Origin: Spirosoma radiotolerans
GTDB lineage: Bacteria; Bacteroidota; Bacteroidia; Cytophagales; Spirosomataceae
Reading direction: 5' to 3'
NCBI RefSeq assembly: GCF_000974425.1
Contig: NZ_CP010429.1
Span: forward strand, 2,108,001 to 2,172,000
Length of the DNA stretch: 64,000 bases
The notes beneath the pieces were generated by a model. The model was not told the DNA's origin and did no database searches. It was given only the letters and a program-made list of their open reading frames with translations. Position 1 is the stretch's first letter. Every line of letters starts with the position of its first letter. Of the stretch, positions 43,440 to 54,531 are shown one piece after another. A program made the position numbers and the translations under genes.

Positions 43440-46400
43440 TTAATTCGGCCGACTCTTGCTTTGAACCGCCGGTTTAAGGGTTTCCAGTGCTTTTAATTGT
43501 TCGGCCAGGCTTTTCGACAAGCTGTTGTACTGATCGACCTGCTGTTGGGTCGGCTTCGAATCATCCGACTCAACAAAGCCGCTCAGGGCAGTAAATTTAG
43601 TATTCAGCCGAACCGGATGGTTGGTCAAATCCTGATTTGCTTTCGCCCGAAACTGGTACAACGCGTCTTCAATGCGGAGTAGTTTATCTTTTAATTCTTT
43701 GATTGACTGATCATTGGCTGAGCGCCCGGTGCTGTCCAGCTGCTGGCGCATCTGCCGGATCGTCAGCACCCCTTTCCGTAATTCATTCAGCCGCTCCCGA
43801 ATCTTGATGAGCATATCGAATTGCTGTTTGAACTCCTCCTGGGTCGTTTCGATGCGGGGATCTTTGATGATCTCGAAGGTTTGGCTGTACGTTTTCCCGT
43901 CTACCGTTAGCTGGGCTTTATATGTGCCGGGCATGGCCAGCGGACCCCTGGCGCGGCCGTGGGTAACTGAATTCGGCAGCGTGATGGGGTCCGGGTAGCG
44001 CATGTCTTCCCACACAAACGCATTGCCTCCAGCTTCGGCGGGCAACATAATTTCTTTCCGGGCGGGCGGTTTTGGTTGCCGCATCTCGGCTAGCCCCGCT
44101 GAATCTTTTGGTGCCGTGGCAGAGACAGATTTGGGCGACGCAGGAACGAGCGTGCTACTCTTATATGATTTGATCAGCAGGCCACGGGCGTCGAAGAAAT
44201 CCAGTGAGATCGGGCTTTTGGGCTTCTCCGGCAGGTAGTAGACGATCTTCACGCCGTTCGGCGGATTTTTGCCCAGGTCGCCCGCGCCATTTGGCACTGG
44301 TTTTATCGCCGGGTCCAGCCCTGCTTTAAACCGGACGGTTGGCCGGGGTTTGAATAAGTGAACAGCCGATGTCTGCACATCGTCGGTCAGTTGGTGCAAA
44401 ACAGTCAGGTCATCCAGAATCCAGAACGAGCGGCCATGCGTAGCCGCCACCAGATCGTTATCCTGAATGGCCAGGTCGTGAATAGGCACCACGGGCAAAT
44501 TTAATTGAAGCGGTTGCCAAAAGGCCCCATCCGTAAAGGAAACATACATGCCCCGTTCGGTACCGGCATAAAGCAACCCCTTCCGTTTCGGATCTTCCCG
44601 GACGACCCTAACAAAATCATTTTCGGGAAAGCCCTGCGTTATTTTCGTCCATGTTTTGCCGTAATCGCTGGTTTTATAGACGTAAGGATGGAAGTCATCC
44701 TGCTTGTATTTCAAGGCTGCTACGTAGGCCGTGGCCGGATTGTGGGGAGATGGATCAATGATGCTGATCCGGGCAAAGGCCGGCATATCCTTCGGCGTCA
44801 CATTTTTCCAGGTTTTGCCATTATCTACCGATACCTGCACGTAGCCATCATCCGACCCAGACCACAGAACGCCCGCCTTTACGGGCGATTCGGCCAGCGC
44901 GAAAATGGTTCCGTACCATTCCACGCCGGTGTTGTCGCGTTTGATCGGTCCCCAGTCTTTCCCAATCGACTGATCATCCAGGGTAGGCGTTTTTTCGAGG
45001 GTTGATGGATCGGAGCGGGATAAATTAGGGCTGACCACCTGCCAGCTCATGCCCTGATCCGTCGACCGGTGAACGTACTGCGACGTAGCATACAAAACCT
45101 TCGGGTTGTGGGGCGAAACCATCACGGGATAGGTCCATTGAAACCGGTACGCCAGATCGGCAGAGCCGTAGCCATACATGTCATCGGGAATGACCGACAC
45201 ATCCTTAAGCTGATTCGTCTTAAGATTCAGGCGGGTAAGCCAGTGGTGATTGGCCGCAAAAATCAGGGACGGGTCATTTTTGTTGAAGGCAATATAACCC
45301 GATTCGCCCCCACCAATGTCGTAATTTTCGTTCGGATAAATGGCCCCGTAGTCGGAACGGCTGGGAACAGAAATCGTTGAATTGTCCTGCTGGGCACCAT
45401 AGGCCCGATACGGGAATTTGTTATCCGTAATGACATGGTACATCTGGGCCGTTGGCTGATTGTAGATGCTTGACCACGTTTTGCCGCCATCAAACGTCAC
45501 CGTGCCACCGCCATCATTGGCCTGCACCATTCGGTTGGTATCGTTGGGATCAATCCAAAGCTGGTGATTATCGCCGTGCGGAGGGTCCACTTTTTTGTAC
45601 GTTTTCCCGCCATCGCCCGATTTCCACATGTCGATGTTGAGTACCCAGAGCGTTTCGCTGTCCTTAGGATCCGCTTTCAGGTGATGATAATACCAGGGCC
45701 GTTGAAACAGATCGGCAAACTGGCTCACCACCTGCCAGGTAGCCCCGGCATCGTCGGTTCGGTAAACACCCGTCTGTTCATTTTCGGCTTCGATAATTGC
45801 CCAGATTCGATTGGGTTTTGCCGGTGATAAAGCCAGCCCAATCCGTCCCCGGTTCGTGCCTGTCGGTAATCCCTTGTTGCGGGTAATGTCGGTCCAGATA
45901 TCGCCACCGTCTTCGGTTTTGAAAATTCCCGCGCCCGGTCCGGCACTGCGTACACCCCAGGGAAACCGGCGAAATTCAAAGGTGGAGGCATAGATCGTTT
46001 TTGGATGAGCCGGGTCAATGGTCAGGTCGATAGCGCCCACGTTTGGGTTTTTGTAGAGGACTTTTTTCCAGCTTTTTCCGCCGTCGGTCGTCCGGAATAC
46101 GCCCCGTTCTTCATTCGGGCCAAACGCATGACCGAGGGCGGCTACATAAACAACATCCGGATTGGCGGGATCAATAATGACCGAGCCAATATGCTGTGTA
46201 TCCGTCAGGCCGATGTGCGTCCAGGTCTTGCCCGCATCGATGGATTTATAGACGCCATCGCCGGGCGACAGATTGCCCCGCAGGGTATGTTCACCCATCC
46301 CCACGTAGATGATGTTGGGGTTCGACTGCGCGATGGCGATGGCCCCAACGGAGCCCATTTTGAAAAAGCCATCGGAGATATTCTGCCAGGTGATGCCGCC

Positions 46401-46712
46401 GTTTTCCGTTTTCCAGACGCCCCCACCAGTTGTTCCCATGTAAAAGACCAGCCGCTCGGTAGGGTGACCCGCCACACACACCGAACGGCCTCCCCTGAAG
46501 GGACCGATCAGGCGCCATTGCATGGCGTTCATGACTGAGACGTTGACGGGTTTGGGGGCCTGCGCCGTTTGAGTGGCCGTAGACTGGGCGATTACCTGCC
46601 AGTAACTTAGGAGGATAATTAACCCGCTGGTGATTAGGGTCTTATGTGGAGAGCCTGCTCCAAACAATAGGCGCTTGGCTGGCTGGTAATTGGCGTTGAT
46701 TAGTTTGAACAT
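43440..46712 (-). CDS. secreted VPS10/sortilin-like Asp-box propeller protein (paralogue 2)
   Basis: A 1090-residue homologue of the protein at 34299. The signal segment is around residues 27-43 (LITSGLIILLSYWQVIA). It shares the leading motif [13 protein letters not shown] and many Asp boxes ([22 protein letters not shown]). The C-terminus has a Lys/Gln-rich helical region. The function is probably binding or glycan processing at the surface. Confidence 0.88.
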   Translation of the reverse strand: MFKLINANYQPAKRLLFGAGSPHKTLITSGLIILLSYWQVIAQSTATQTAQAPKPVNVSVMNAMQWRLIGPFRGGRSVCVAGHPTERLVFYMGTTGGGVWKTENGGITWQNISDGFFKMGSVGAIAIAQSNPNIIYVGMGEHTLRGNLSPGDGVYKSIDAGKTWTHIGLTDTQHIGSVIIDPANPDVVYVAALGHAFGPNEERGVFRTTDGGKSWKKVLYKNPNVGAIDLTIDPAHPKTIYASTFEFRRFPWGVRSAGPGAGIFKTEDGGDIWTDITRNKGLPTGTNRGRIGLALSPAKPNRIWAIIEAENEQTGVYRTDDAGATWQVVSQFADLFQRPWYYHHLKADPKDSETLWVLNIDMWKSGDGGKTYKKVDPPHGDNHQLWIDPNDTNRMVQANDGGGTVTFDGGKTWSSIYNQPTAQMYHVITDNKFPYRAYGAQQDNSTISVPSRSDYGAIYPNENYDIGGGESGYIAFNKNDPSLIFAANHHWLTRLNLKTNQLKDVSVIPDDMYGYGSADLAYRFQWTYPVMVSPHNPKVLYATSQYVHRSTDQGMSWQVVSPNLSRSDPSTLEKTPTLDDQSIGKDWGPIKRDNTGVEWYGTIFALAESPVKAGVLWSGSDDGYVQVSVDNGKTWKNVTPKDMPAFARISIIDPSPHNPATAYVAALKYKQDDFHPYVYKTSDYGKTWTKITQGFPENDFVRVVREDPKRKGLLYAGTERGMYVSFTDGAFWQPLQLNLPVVPIHDLAIQDNDLVAATHGRSFWILDDLTVLHQLTDDVQTSAVHLFKPRPTVRFKAGLDPAIKPVPNGAGDLGKNPPNGVKIVYYLPEKPKSPISLDFFDARGLLIKSYKSSTLVPASPKSVSATAPKDSAGLAEMRQPKPPARKEIMLPAEAGGNAFVWEDMRYPDPITLPNSVTHGRARGPLAMPGTYKAQLTVDGKTYSQTFEIIKDPRIETTQEEFKQQFDMLIKIRERLNELRKGVLTIRQMRQQLDSTGRSANDQSIKELKDKLLRIEDALYQFRAKANQDLTNHPVRLNTKFTALSGFVESDDSKPTQQQVDQYNSLSKSLAEQLKALETLKPAVQSKSRPN

Positions 46713-46745
46713 GCCGTAAATTGATGAAGTGGGATAGCGATGGAA

Positions 46746-49700
46746 TTACATGCCGATCTTGCTGGATTTTATCAGCTTGTCCAGGTCCGCAAGCTGCTTC
46801 GTCAGATCACCCGATAACTCTTCGTATACTTTATACGACCCATCGGTCGGTTTGGCATCGCCACTTTCGATACTACGCCAAAGGGCTGCCAGCCGATTGT
46901 TGAGTTTGATGGGGAAATTCAACGGGTCCTGACCACTCTGATTGCGAATCTGGTACAGATTTTCTTCAATGATGCCAAGTTGCTCTTTCAACTTCTGATT
47001 GGTTGGATTTTCGGGTTGTTTGGCCAGTTTCTCCTTCAACGCCCGAATCTGGACCACGGCGTCGTTGGCTTTGCTGGTCTCATCGCGCAGCTTCATCGCC
47101 ATCTTGAACTGCTCTTGCACATCGGCTGTTGTTACGCCTTTCAGGCGTGGATCGAGCCGGATTTCGAAGTGTTGCGTAAACGATTGGGTGCCCACCGTCA
47201 GCCGTACCTGATACTGACCGGGTAGGGCCATCGGCCCCGCCGTTGGGCGGGCGCCCCACATGATCATGCCTTTGAAATAAGTAGCCCCCGGATAACGCAG
47301 ATCCCATTCGTAGCGATTCAGCCCGGCCGCCGTTGTGGGTAGCTTGATTTTGGGTTTTCCGGGTTCATCATCGTCGTCATCATCACCCCCCGTTTTTGGA
47401 TTTGTTGGTTTTGTGCCCGTGAATGACTGAATGACCGTTCCGGCTGCGTCCAGAATGTCGACTTTAACGCTATCTGCCTGTTTCGCCAGGTAGTACTGAA
47501 AAACAGCAGGCTGTACGCGTCGAACGGCATAGTACGGCTTGAACAAATGCACCGGTTTCTTGGCCAGATCGGGGGTGAATTCCCGAACGGGAGAAATATC
47601 GTCCAGCACGTAAATCGACCGGCCATGGGTACCGATCACAACATCTTTCTCCGTAACCTGAATGTCCGAAATCTGTGTATCGGGTAGTTTTAACTGGAGC
47701 GGCTGCCAGACTTCTCCATCGTTGAACGACACCCAGATACCGTGTTCCATACCGGCATAAAGCAGACCGGGGCGCGTAATATCTTCCCGAATGGAGTGGG
47801 CAAAGTCAGTGGGTCGCAGGCCGGTAATGATCTTTTTCCAGGTTTTTCCGTAATCGTCGGTTTTCCAGAGATAGGGCGCGCGGTCATCCATCTGGTAGCG
47901 TTTCGCGGCTACATAAGCTGTGCCCGGTTTGTGCCGCGAAGCCTCAATAATGCTCACACGGGTATTTTTAGGCATATCGGGTGGGGTGATTTTCTGCCAG
48001 CTTTTGCCATGGTCGCGGGTGATGTGAATCAGGCCATCGTCAGAACCAGCCCAGATCGTATTGACGTCATGGTAGGAGGGGGCCAGGGCAAAAACGGTCG
48101 CGTAGATTTCGGGGCCGTTCATATCCATCGTGATAACACCCCCGCTTTTGCCGAGTGTGGTTGTGTCGGCGTAGGTCAGGTCCGGACTAATTTTTTCCCA
48201 GCTTTGCCCTTCATTCGTGGATACCCAAACGTGTTGCGAACAAGCATACAATCGGTTTGGATCTTTGGGAGAGAACACAATCGGGTACGTCCACTGCCAG
48301 CGTTCGGGAAGGGCGCTGGCGGGTTCGCCGGAGAAGAAACGAGGGTAAATCTGCACATCGCGGGTTTGCCCCGTCGACCGGTCGTAACGGGTCAGGAGCG
48401 CCCCCTGACTCCCGGCGTAAAAAATATCAGGGTTTTTGGGGTCCTGCGCAATGTAGCCGCTTTCGCCACCACCCACTTCATACCCCCATTCTCCTTTCTT
48501 GATGCTGTTATTTTTGACCAACTGATTTGTCCAGCCCTCGCTGGCCACGGCCACGGTCGTGTTGTCCTGCTGCGCGCCCGCAATGTGGTAGGGAAAATCG
48601 TTGGTTGCGGTAATGTGGTATAGTTGCGCGGTCGGGAAATTTTCATCGGTCCAGGTTTTGCCGCCGTTGACGGATACGGCCCCACCACCATCGTTGGAGG
48701 TGATCATGCGGGTTGAATCGGCCGGGTCGATCCACAGATCGTGATTGTCGCCATGCGGAACGGTAATCGTTTTATTGAATTTGACGCCACCATCCGACGA
48801 TTTATAAAAGCCGACGTTCAGGCAGTAAACGCCGTTTTTATCGAGTGGATCGGCATAAATACGGGAATAATAAAAGGCCCGCTGCCGCAGCTTCCGTTCG
48901 TCGTTGACGTGCTTCCAGGTCATGCCCGCATCATCGGAGCGGTAAACGCCCCCATCTTCGGCTTCGACAATGGCCCATACCCGGTTGTTATCCACGGGCG
49001 AAACCGTCACGCCGATCTTGCCAACGGTTCCCTTCGGCATGCCTGGTTTGCGGGTCAGTTCAGTCCAGGTGTCGCCCCCATCCGTTGATTTAAACAGGCC
49101 GGAAGCGCCCCCGCCACCCCACATTTTCCAGGGCGTCCGGTAGACCTGCCAGATGGATGCATACAGTACGTTCGGGTTTTTTCGGTCAATGATGATGTCG
49201 ACTGCACCGGCCTTATCGCCTTTGTAGAGGACTTTTTTCCAGCTTTTCCCACCGTCGGTCGTGCGGAAAATGCCGCGTTCTTCATTCGGGCCGTAGGGGT
49301 GTCCCAGGGCGGCTACGTAAACAATATCCGGGTTCGTCGGGTGAACACGAACGCGGGCAATCGCCTGGGTATTTTTCAGGCCGATGTTTGTCCAGGTTTT
49401 CCCTGCGTTCGTTGTTTTGTAGACACCATCGCCCTGCATGATGTTGCCCCGAAGCTGGGTTTCGCCCGTTCCGATGTAGACAATGTCCGGGTTTGTCTCC
49501 GCCACGGCCACCGCCCCCACCGACGAACTGTTCAATTGGCCATCGGTAACGGGGTTCCAGCTCTGACCGCCGTCGGTGGTTTTCCAGAGTCCTCCGCCCA
49601 CGGCACCAAAATAATATTCCTGTTTGCGACCGGGCGATCCGGCTGACCCCAGCGACCGTCCACCCCGCGTTGGCCCGATATTTCGCCAGGCCATCCCTTT

Positions 49701-49799
49701 AAAAACAGGATTGACAGCCGTGTCGGCCTGGGCCCAAAGTTGAGTGTTAACGATTGTGTTGCAAGTGACAATAAAGAGGAGAAGGACAAAAGACTTCAT
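46746..49799 (-). CDS. secreted VPS10/sortilin-like Asp-box propeller protein (paralogue 3)
   Basis: A protein of 1017 residues from the Met at 49799 (MKSFVLLLFIVTCNTIVNTQLWA signal). It has WRNIGPTRGGRSLGSAG and repeated Asp boxes (TTDGGQSW, TTNAGKTW, KTDDYGKTWKK). An Asp run (DDDDDDE) precedes the last beta domain, and a helical tail ends the protein. It lies 33 bases upstream of paralogue 2 in the same direction. Confidence 0.88.
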   Translation of the reverse strand: MKSFVLLLFIVTCNTIVNTQLWAQADTAVNPVFKGMAWRNIGPTRGGRSLGSAGSPGRKQEYYFGAVGGGLWKTTDGGQSWNPVTDGQLNSSSVGAVAVAETNPDIVYIGTGETQLRGNIMQGDGVYKTTNAGKTWTNIGLKNTQAIARVRVHPTNPDIVYVAALGHPYGPNEERGIFRTTDGGKSWKKVLYKGDKAGAVDIIIDRKNPNVLYASIWQVYRTPWKMWGGGGASGLFKSTDGGDTWTELTRKPGMPKGTVGKIGVTVSPVDNNRVWAIVEAEDGGVYRSDDAGMTWKHVNDERKLRQRAFYYSRIYADPLDKNGVYCLNVGFYKSSDGGVKFNKTITVPHGDNHDLWIDPADSTRMITSNDGGGAVSVNGGKTWTDENFPTAQLYHITATNDFPYHIAGAQQDNTTVAVASEGWTNQLVKNNSIKKGEWGYEVGGGESGYIAQDPKNPDIFYAGSQGALLTRYDRSTGQTRDVQIYPRFFSGEPASALPERWQWTYPIVFSPKDPNRLYACSQHVWVSTNEGQSWEKISPDLTYADTTTLGKSGGVITMDMNGPEIYATVFALAPSYHDVNTIWAGSDDGLIHITRDHGKSWQKITPPDMPKNTRVSIIEASRHKPGTAYVAAKRYQMDDRAPYLWKTDDYGKTWKKIITGLRPTDFAHSIREDITRPGLLYAGMEHGIWVSFNDGEVWQPLQLKLPDTQISDIQVTEKDVVIGTHGRSIYVLDDISPVREFTPDLAKKPVHLFKPYYAVRRVQPAVFQYYLAKQADSVKVDILDAAGTVIQSFTGTKPTNPKTGGDDDDDDEPGKPKIKLPTTAAGLNRYEWDLRYPGATYFKGMIMWGARPTAGPMALPGQYQVRLTVGTQSFTQHFEIRLDPRLKGVTTADVQEQFKMAMKLRDETSKANDAVVQIRALKEKLAKQPENPTNQKLKEQLGIIEENLYQIRNQSGQDPLNFPIKLNNRLAALWRSIESGDAKPTDGSYKVYEELSGDLTKQLADLDKLIKSSKIGM

Positions 49800-50176
49800 C
49801 GGGTAGAATTTTATGGCAATACGGTGATTCATTGGTACACAAAAGAGAATTGACCCATACGTACCGGACGAGCCTGGATCGCATAGCCGTAGAACAGACA
49901 AACTTAGGAAAGTCCTATTCTAATTCACAGTAAGCTGGCAAGAATATATTCTGTATTCTAAAGCTAAGTCAGATTTTAAGCCAGACTAATTCTTAATTGT
50001 TGCTTATTTATTTTTCTTGTAAGCCATCTGGCGAAATAAAGGATTAGCGAGCCCCACTAAAATGCAGTCCTTAGCCTGTGAGGAACCTTATAAAATATTA
50101 GTGTCCGAACGATTTAATGCCTTTTTCTGCAATTCCATGCATTATTTTGCATAATCTCAAACTAACCGAATACTTC
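49800..50176. other. divergent intergenic region
   Basis: About 377 bases separate two divergent propeller genes. It is AT-rich in its centre and must contain two promoters. I found no gene and no assignable consensus promoter. Confidence 0.5.
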
Positions 50177-53100
50177 ATGGTAAATAGACAATTTACTACT
50201 TGTATAATTTTTTCGCTGGTTATATGCCTGCTTCCTGAACTCACATTGGCCCAACGAAAGGCAAAAGCAACTACAAAGTCAACGTCGGTATTGGCTTCCG
50301 ACAGCCTGTTCAATGCTATGCGGTGGCGCAACATTGGCCCATTTCGGGCGGGGCGGGCCCTGGGTGTTTCGGGGCATCCGAGCCAACCACTGACCTACTA
50401 CTTCGGGGCAACCGGCGGAGGGGTCTGGAAAACAATCGATGGGGGGGGCAACTGGGTAATGGTCTCGGATACCACCTTTAAATCCAGCTCCGTTGGCGCG
50501 GTGGCGGTTGCACCGTCTGATCCAAACGTTGTGTATGTTGGCATGGGAGAGTCCGATATCCGCAGCAACATCGCGAACGGTGATGGTGTCTATAAATCGA
50601 CGGATGCAGGCAAAACCTGGAAGCACATGGGCCTGAAGATGGCCGATGCCATTGGCAACGTTGAGGTGCATCCGCAAAATTCGGATATCGTGTATGTGGC
50701 CGCTTTGGGCAATCCGTTTGCGCCCAATAAAGAGCGGGGTGTGTTTCGGACCACCGACGGCGGCAAAACCTGGAAGGCCATCCTGACAAAAAATGATAGC
50801 ACAGGGGCCGCTACGGTGAAAATTGACCCGAACAACCCATCGATTATATACGCGTCGATGTGGCAGGCGTACCGCAATAGTTACAAAATGAGCAGTGGCG
50901 GCCCCGGTAGTGGCTTGTATAAATCGACGGACGGGGGTGATACCTGGACGAGTCTAAGCAACAAACCCGGCATGCCAAAAGGGCTGTTGGGAAAAATTGG
51001 CATCGTTGTATCGCCCGCTAACTCGAACCGGCTGTATGCGATGGTCGAAAATGCCAAAGGGGGCCTCTACCGCTCCGACGACGCCGGAGATTCATGGCAG
51101 CTCATCAACGAAGACAAAAACCTGTGGCAGCGCCCCTGGTATTACATGATGATGGGCGCTGACCCACAGGACGAAAATGGCCTGATCGTGTTGAATGTCA
51201 ACGCGATGAAGTCATACGACGGCGGCAAAACATTCCAGACGATTAATGTTCATCATGGCGACACGCACGACATCTGGTGGAACCCGAAGAATCCGATGAA
51301 CTACATCATTGCCGATGATGGCGGGGCTGAAGTGACCTACAACGGCGGGGCTACCTTTTCCGATGTCGACATACCTACCTCGCAGTTTTACCATGTGGCA
51401 GTCGACAACGATTTCCCATATAACCTGTACGGCGCTCAGCAGGATAATACCTCCATTCGTATTGCCAGTCGCACCACAGAGTATTCCATTGGTAAATCGG
51501 CCTGGTATCCGGTATCGGGGGGCGAATCGGGCTACATTACACCCGAACCAAACAATCCCGACGTCACGTATGGGGGCAGTTATGACGGGCTGATTACCCG
51601 TTACGATAAAAAAACGGACCAGAACCAGGTTATCAATGTCTATCCCGAATATTTCATGGGCTCGCCATCCTCGGCCCGGAAATACCGCTTTCAGTGGACT
51701 TATCCGATCGTTTTCTCACCACACGATCCCAAAACGCTGTATATCACCTCGCAATACCTGCATCGAAGTACAGATTTTGGTCATTCGTGGCAGGATATTA
51801 GCCCGGATTTAACCCGCAACGACCCTAAAACGCAGGGCGATACCGGCGGACCCATTACCAAAGACAATACCGGGGCCGAAACCTTCCCGACGATCTTCAC
51901 CTTTGCCGAATCGCCCGTCGAAAAGAATGTATTCTGGGCGGGTTCCGATGATGGGCTGATGCACATCAGCCGCGATGGTGCTAAAACATGGCAAAATATC
52001 ACTCCGCCTGCGTCGATGTTACCTGAGCTGGCTATTATGAGCCTCGTGCACCCATCTGACCACACCGCCGGGAAAGCCTATCTGGCAGCCAAGCGGTATA
52101 TGTCGGGCGATCGGAAGCCGTATCTATTTAAAACGACTGATTACGGCAAAACCTGGACAAGCATCACTGCGGGTATTCCGGCGGATGAACACTGCCATGT
52201 GGTGCGTGAAGATCCAAACAAGCCTGGGTTACTGTATGCCGGTACAGAACGGGGCGTTTATGTGTCCTTCAACGACGGCGGTTCGTGGGAAAAGCTGAGT
52301 TTGAATTTGCCGGTTACGCCTGTTCGGGATTTGCAGATTCATAAGCGCGAAAAGGATCTGGTCATTGCCACCCACGGGCTGGCTTTCTGGATCATGGACG
52401 ACATTACGCCACTCCACGAACTCATGGATATGAAGCAAGGGGGCAAGGCAATGGCGACTATGCACCTCTATAAACCTCGGCATGCCTACCGCATGGAAGG
52501 CGGAGCCGGGAACCCTCGCCGGGGGCGGGCCGTAGCCACCGACGAGGGCGAAAATGCCCCCAACGGTGTCATTACGCGCTATTACCTGAAAACCAAGCCA
52601 AAAAAAGAGCTAAAGCTGGTGTATATGACGACCGCAGGGGACACGATCATCACTTACTCGAACCTGAAAGACAAAAAAGGGCAGCCCTTCAAGGTGTTAC
52701 CTGAGTTCTATCAGGATGAAATGACTCCGCAGCCTGGAAAAATGACAGCACAACCCGGCATGAATGTCTTTGTCTGGGATATGCGCTACCCGGACGCTAC
52801 CGCTGTTGAGGGAACGAACGTTATGTGGACAGGACGCGGGACGGGGGCAAAAGTGATACCCGGCAACTACAAAGTTCGCCTACTTCTGGGCGACTCACTG
52901 ATTGCTGAGCAGCCCATCGAAATTCGCAAGGACCCCCGGCTCGCCATCACGGCGGCCGAATACCAGGAGCAGTTTGATTTGCTGCAGAAAATTAATGGCA
53001 AACTATCGGAAACGCACAAAGCCATCAATCAGCTTCGTCAGATCCGAACACAAATCAATGGGTATACCAATAATGTGAAGGAACCAAAGGCTGCCGAAAA

Positions 53101-53413
53101 ATTCAAAAATGCCGCCAAGCCCATTCTGGAGGAACTCGACAAGATTGAATCCACCCTGATGCAGCCAAAGTCGAAAGCGCCACAGGATGCGCTAGCCTAC
53201 CCGATTCGCCTGAATGATAAAATAGCCGGGGTCGCTTCGGCCGTTTCTTCGTCCGACAGCAAGCCAACCAAATCGTCGTATACCGCGTATGATGATCTGT
53301 CCAAGCAAATCGATACAGCCATATCTAAACTGAAAGAGGTTGTCAATACACAAATTCCGACTTTTAACCGGGTGGTAACGGAACAGCAGATTCCGGCAAT
53401 TATTATCAATTAA
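50177..53413 (+). CDS. secreted VPS10/sortilin-like Asp-box propeller protein (paralogue 4)
   Basis: A 1078-residue protein from the ATG at 50177 (signal MVNRQFTTCIIFSLVICLLP). [17 protein letters not shown] and Asp boxes ([30 protein letters not shown]) match its paralogues. It ends with a Lys-rich helical domain. An earlier in-frame ATG at 50117 would bury the signal peptide, so it was not used. Confidence 0.88.
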   Translation: MVNRQFTTCIIFSLVICLLPELTLAQRKAKATTKSTSVLASDSLFNAMRWRNIGPFRAGRALGVSGHPSQPLTYYFGATGGGVWKTIDGGGNWVMVSDTTFKSSSVGAVAVAPSDPNVVYVGMGESDIRSNIANGDGVYKSTDAGKTWKHMGLKMADAIGNVEVHPQNSDIVYVAALGNPFAPNKERGVFRTTDGGKTWKAILTKNDSTGAATVKIDPNNPSIIYASMWQAYRNSYKMSSGGPGSGLYKSTDGGDTWTSLSNKPGMPKGLLGKIGIVVSPANSNRLYAMVENAKGGLYRSDDAGDSWQLINEDKNLWQRPWYYMMMGADPQDENGLIVLNVNAMKSYDGGKTFQTINVHHGDTHDIWWNPKNPMNYIIADDGGAEVTYNGGATFSDVDIPTSQFYHVAVDNDFPYNLYGAQQDNTSIRIASRTTEYSIGKSAWYPVSGGESGYITPEPNNPDVTYGGSYDGLITRYDKKTDQNQVINVYPEYFMGSPSSARKYRFQWTYPIVFSPHDPKTLYITSQYLHRSTDFGHSWQDISPDLTRNDPKTQGDTGGPITKDNTGAETFPTIFTFAESPVEKNVFWAGSDDGLMHISRDGAKTWQNITPPASMLPELAIMSLVHPSDHTAGKAYLAAKRYMSGDRKPYLFKTTDYGKTWTSITAGIPADEHCHVVREDPNKPGLLYAGTERGVYVSFNDGGSWEKLSLNLPVTPVRDLQIHKREKDLVIATHGLAFWIMDDITPLHELMDMKQGGKAMATMHLYKPRHAYRMEGGAGNPRRGRAVATDEGENAPNGVITRYYLKTKPKKELKLVYMTTAGDTIITYSNLKDKKGQPFKVLPEFYQDEMTPQPGKMTAQPGMNVFVWDMRYPDATAVEGTNVMWTGRGTGAKVIPGNYKVRLLLGDSLIAEQPIEIRKDPRLAITAAEYQEQFDLLQKINGKLSETHKAINQLRQIRTQINGYTNNVKEPKAAEKFKNAAKPILEELDKIESTLMQPKSKAPQDALAYPIRLNDKIAGVASAVSSSDSKPTKSSYTAYDDLSKQIDTAISKLKEVVNTQIPTFNRVVTEQQIPAIIIN

Positions 53414-53418
53414 CAACT

Positions 53419-53453
53419 AACCCGATCAGGTCTCCGGGACCTAATCGGGTTTT
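53419..53453 (+). terminator. hairpin after propeller paralogue 4
   Basis: AACCCGAT...ATCGGGTT (53419-53426 with 53444-53451) with an inner AGGT/ACCT extension is followed by a short T-run. It separates paralogue 4 from the PepSY gene. Confidence 0.65.
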
Positions 53454-53464
53454 AAGCATAGTCC

Positions 53465-54523
53465 ATGTTCTCCGATAAAATCGTTTATAGCCTGCACCGA
53501 ATTTCGGGTCTGGTGGGTGGCCTGTTTATCCTGATTCTTACCGTTACGGGCTCGATTCTAGTCGTTGACCAACAGGTCGACAACCTGCTGACCCCGAATC
53601 AAACGCATATTGAATCCGTTGGACAACTTCAATCCGTCGGCCAGCTTCTGGCTACGGTGAATCGTCAATACCCTGAGGCTAAAGTCAGGAGCCTGACCTT
53701 ATGGGACAGTACAAAGAAAGAAGCTGTCCGCGTTGATCTGTCCGACAAGGGCATACGGACGTGGGTCGCCATGAACCCATACACCGGGGCCATCATCGGC
53801 GCCCGACAGGCGGATGCGACGCTGATCCGGCGAACGCGTGAACTGCACGAAAACCTGCTGGTGAAACCCATCGGGGGCTACATAATGGGGCTGGCTGGTA
53901 TTTGTTTACTTGTGTCCGTACTAACCGGGACGTGGTATTACCGGCGGGCATTGCTGAGCGTCTTTAAAATTGGGGTACGGTGGAATAAATCACCCCGCAT
54001 TGTGTATGCCGACATTCATAAGTGGCTGGGCGTGGTGGCTTTACTCTTCATGCTGATGATGAGTGCCACGGGCATTTTCTTCCACTGGGAACAGATCGAA
54101 CGGGCGTTTGGGGAGGGAAAAAAAGTTGAACCAGCGCAGGTCGCTCCAATTTCACTCACCAGCATTCCGGTCGATGCCGCCATTGCCGCTGCCAGGGCGT
54201 CCATCGCTGATTTTCATCCGCAGCTTATCGACTTCCCCAAACCGGGTGATAGTACCCTGGTCATTCGGGGCAATAAGCCAGAGAGTATTCGAATGCTGGG
54301 TAAATACAATGTGGCCGCCACGATCGATGCCCGCAACGGGCACTACCTAAGTGGATTCGATGCGCGCGATGCGGATCTGGAATACATAGCCGAACACATT
54401 TTCGAGGAACTTCATTTTGGCCATTACGGTGGCTGGATTTCGCAGATAATCTATATTCTCCTGGCTTTGTCGACGGCCGTTGTCACCCTGACGGGTCTAT
54501 TTCTCTGGCTTTTAAAAAGGTAG
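53465..54523 (+). CDS. PepSY-associated membrane protein
   Basis: A 352-residue inner-membrane protein with four membrane segments (about 11-33, 138-160, 186-208 and 324-348) and two extracytoplasmic PepSY-like regions. HRISGLVGGLFILILTVTGSILVVD and HKWLGVVALLFMLMMSATGIFFHWEQ are diagnostic of PepSY_TM proteins. Some members are ferric-chelate reductases in iron uptake, which would suit the nearby heme genes. It is 8 bases before paralogue 5. Confidence 0.88.
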   Translation: MFSDKIVYSLHRISGLVGGLFILILTVTGSILVVDQQVDNLLTPNQTHIESVGQLQSVGQLLATVNRQYPEAKVRSLTLWDSTKKEAVRVDLSDKGIRTWVAMNPYTGAIIGARQADATLIRRTRELHENLLVKPIGGYIMGLAGICLLVSVLTGTWYYRRALLSVFKIGVRWNKSPRIVYADIHKWLGVVALLFMLMMSATGIFFHWEQIERAFGEGKKVEPAQVAPISLTSIPVDAAIAAARASIADFHPQLIDFPKPGDSTLVIRGNKPESIRMLGKYNVAATIDARNGHYLSGFDARDADLEYIAEHIFEELHFGHYGGWISQIIYILLALSTAVVTLTGLFLWLLKR

Positions 54524-54531
54524 TAAATTCT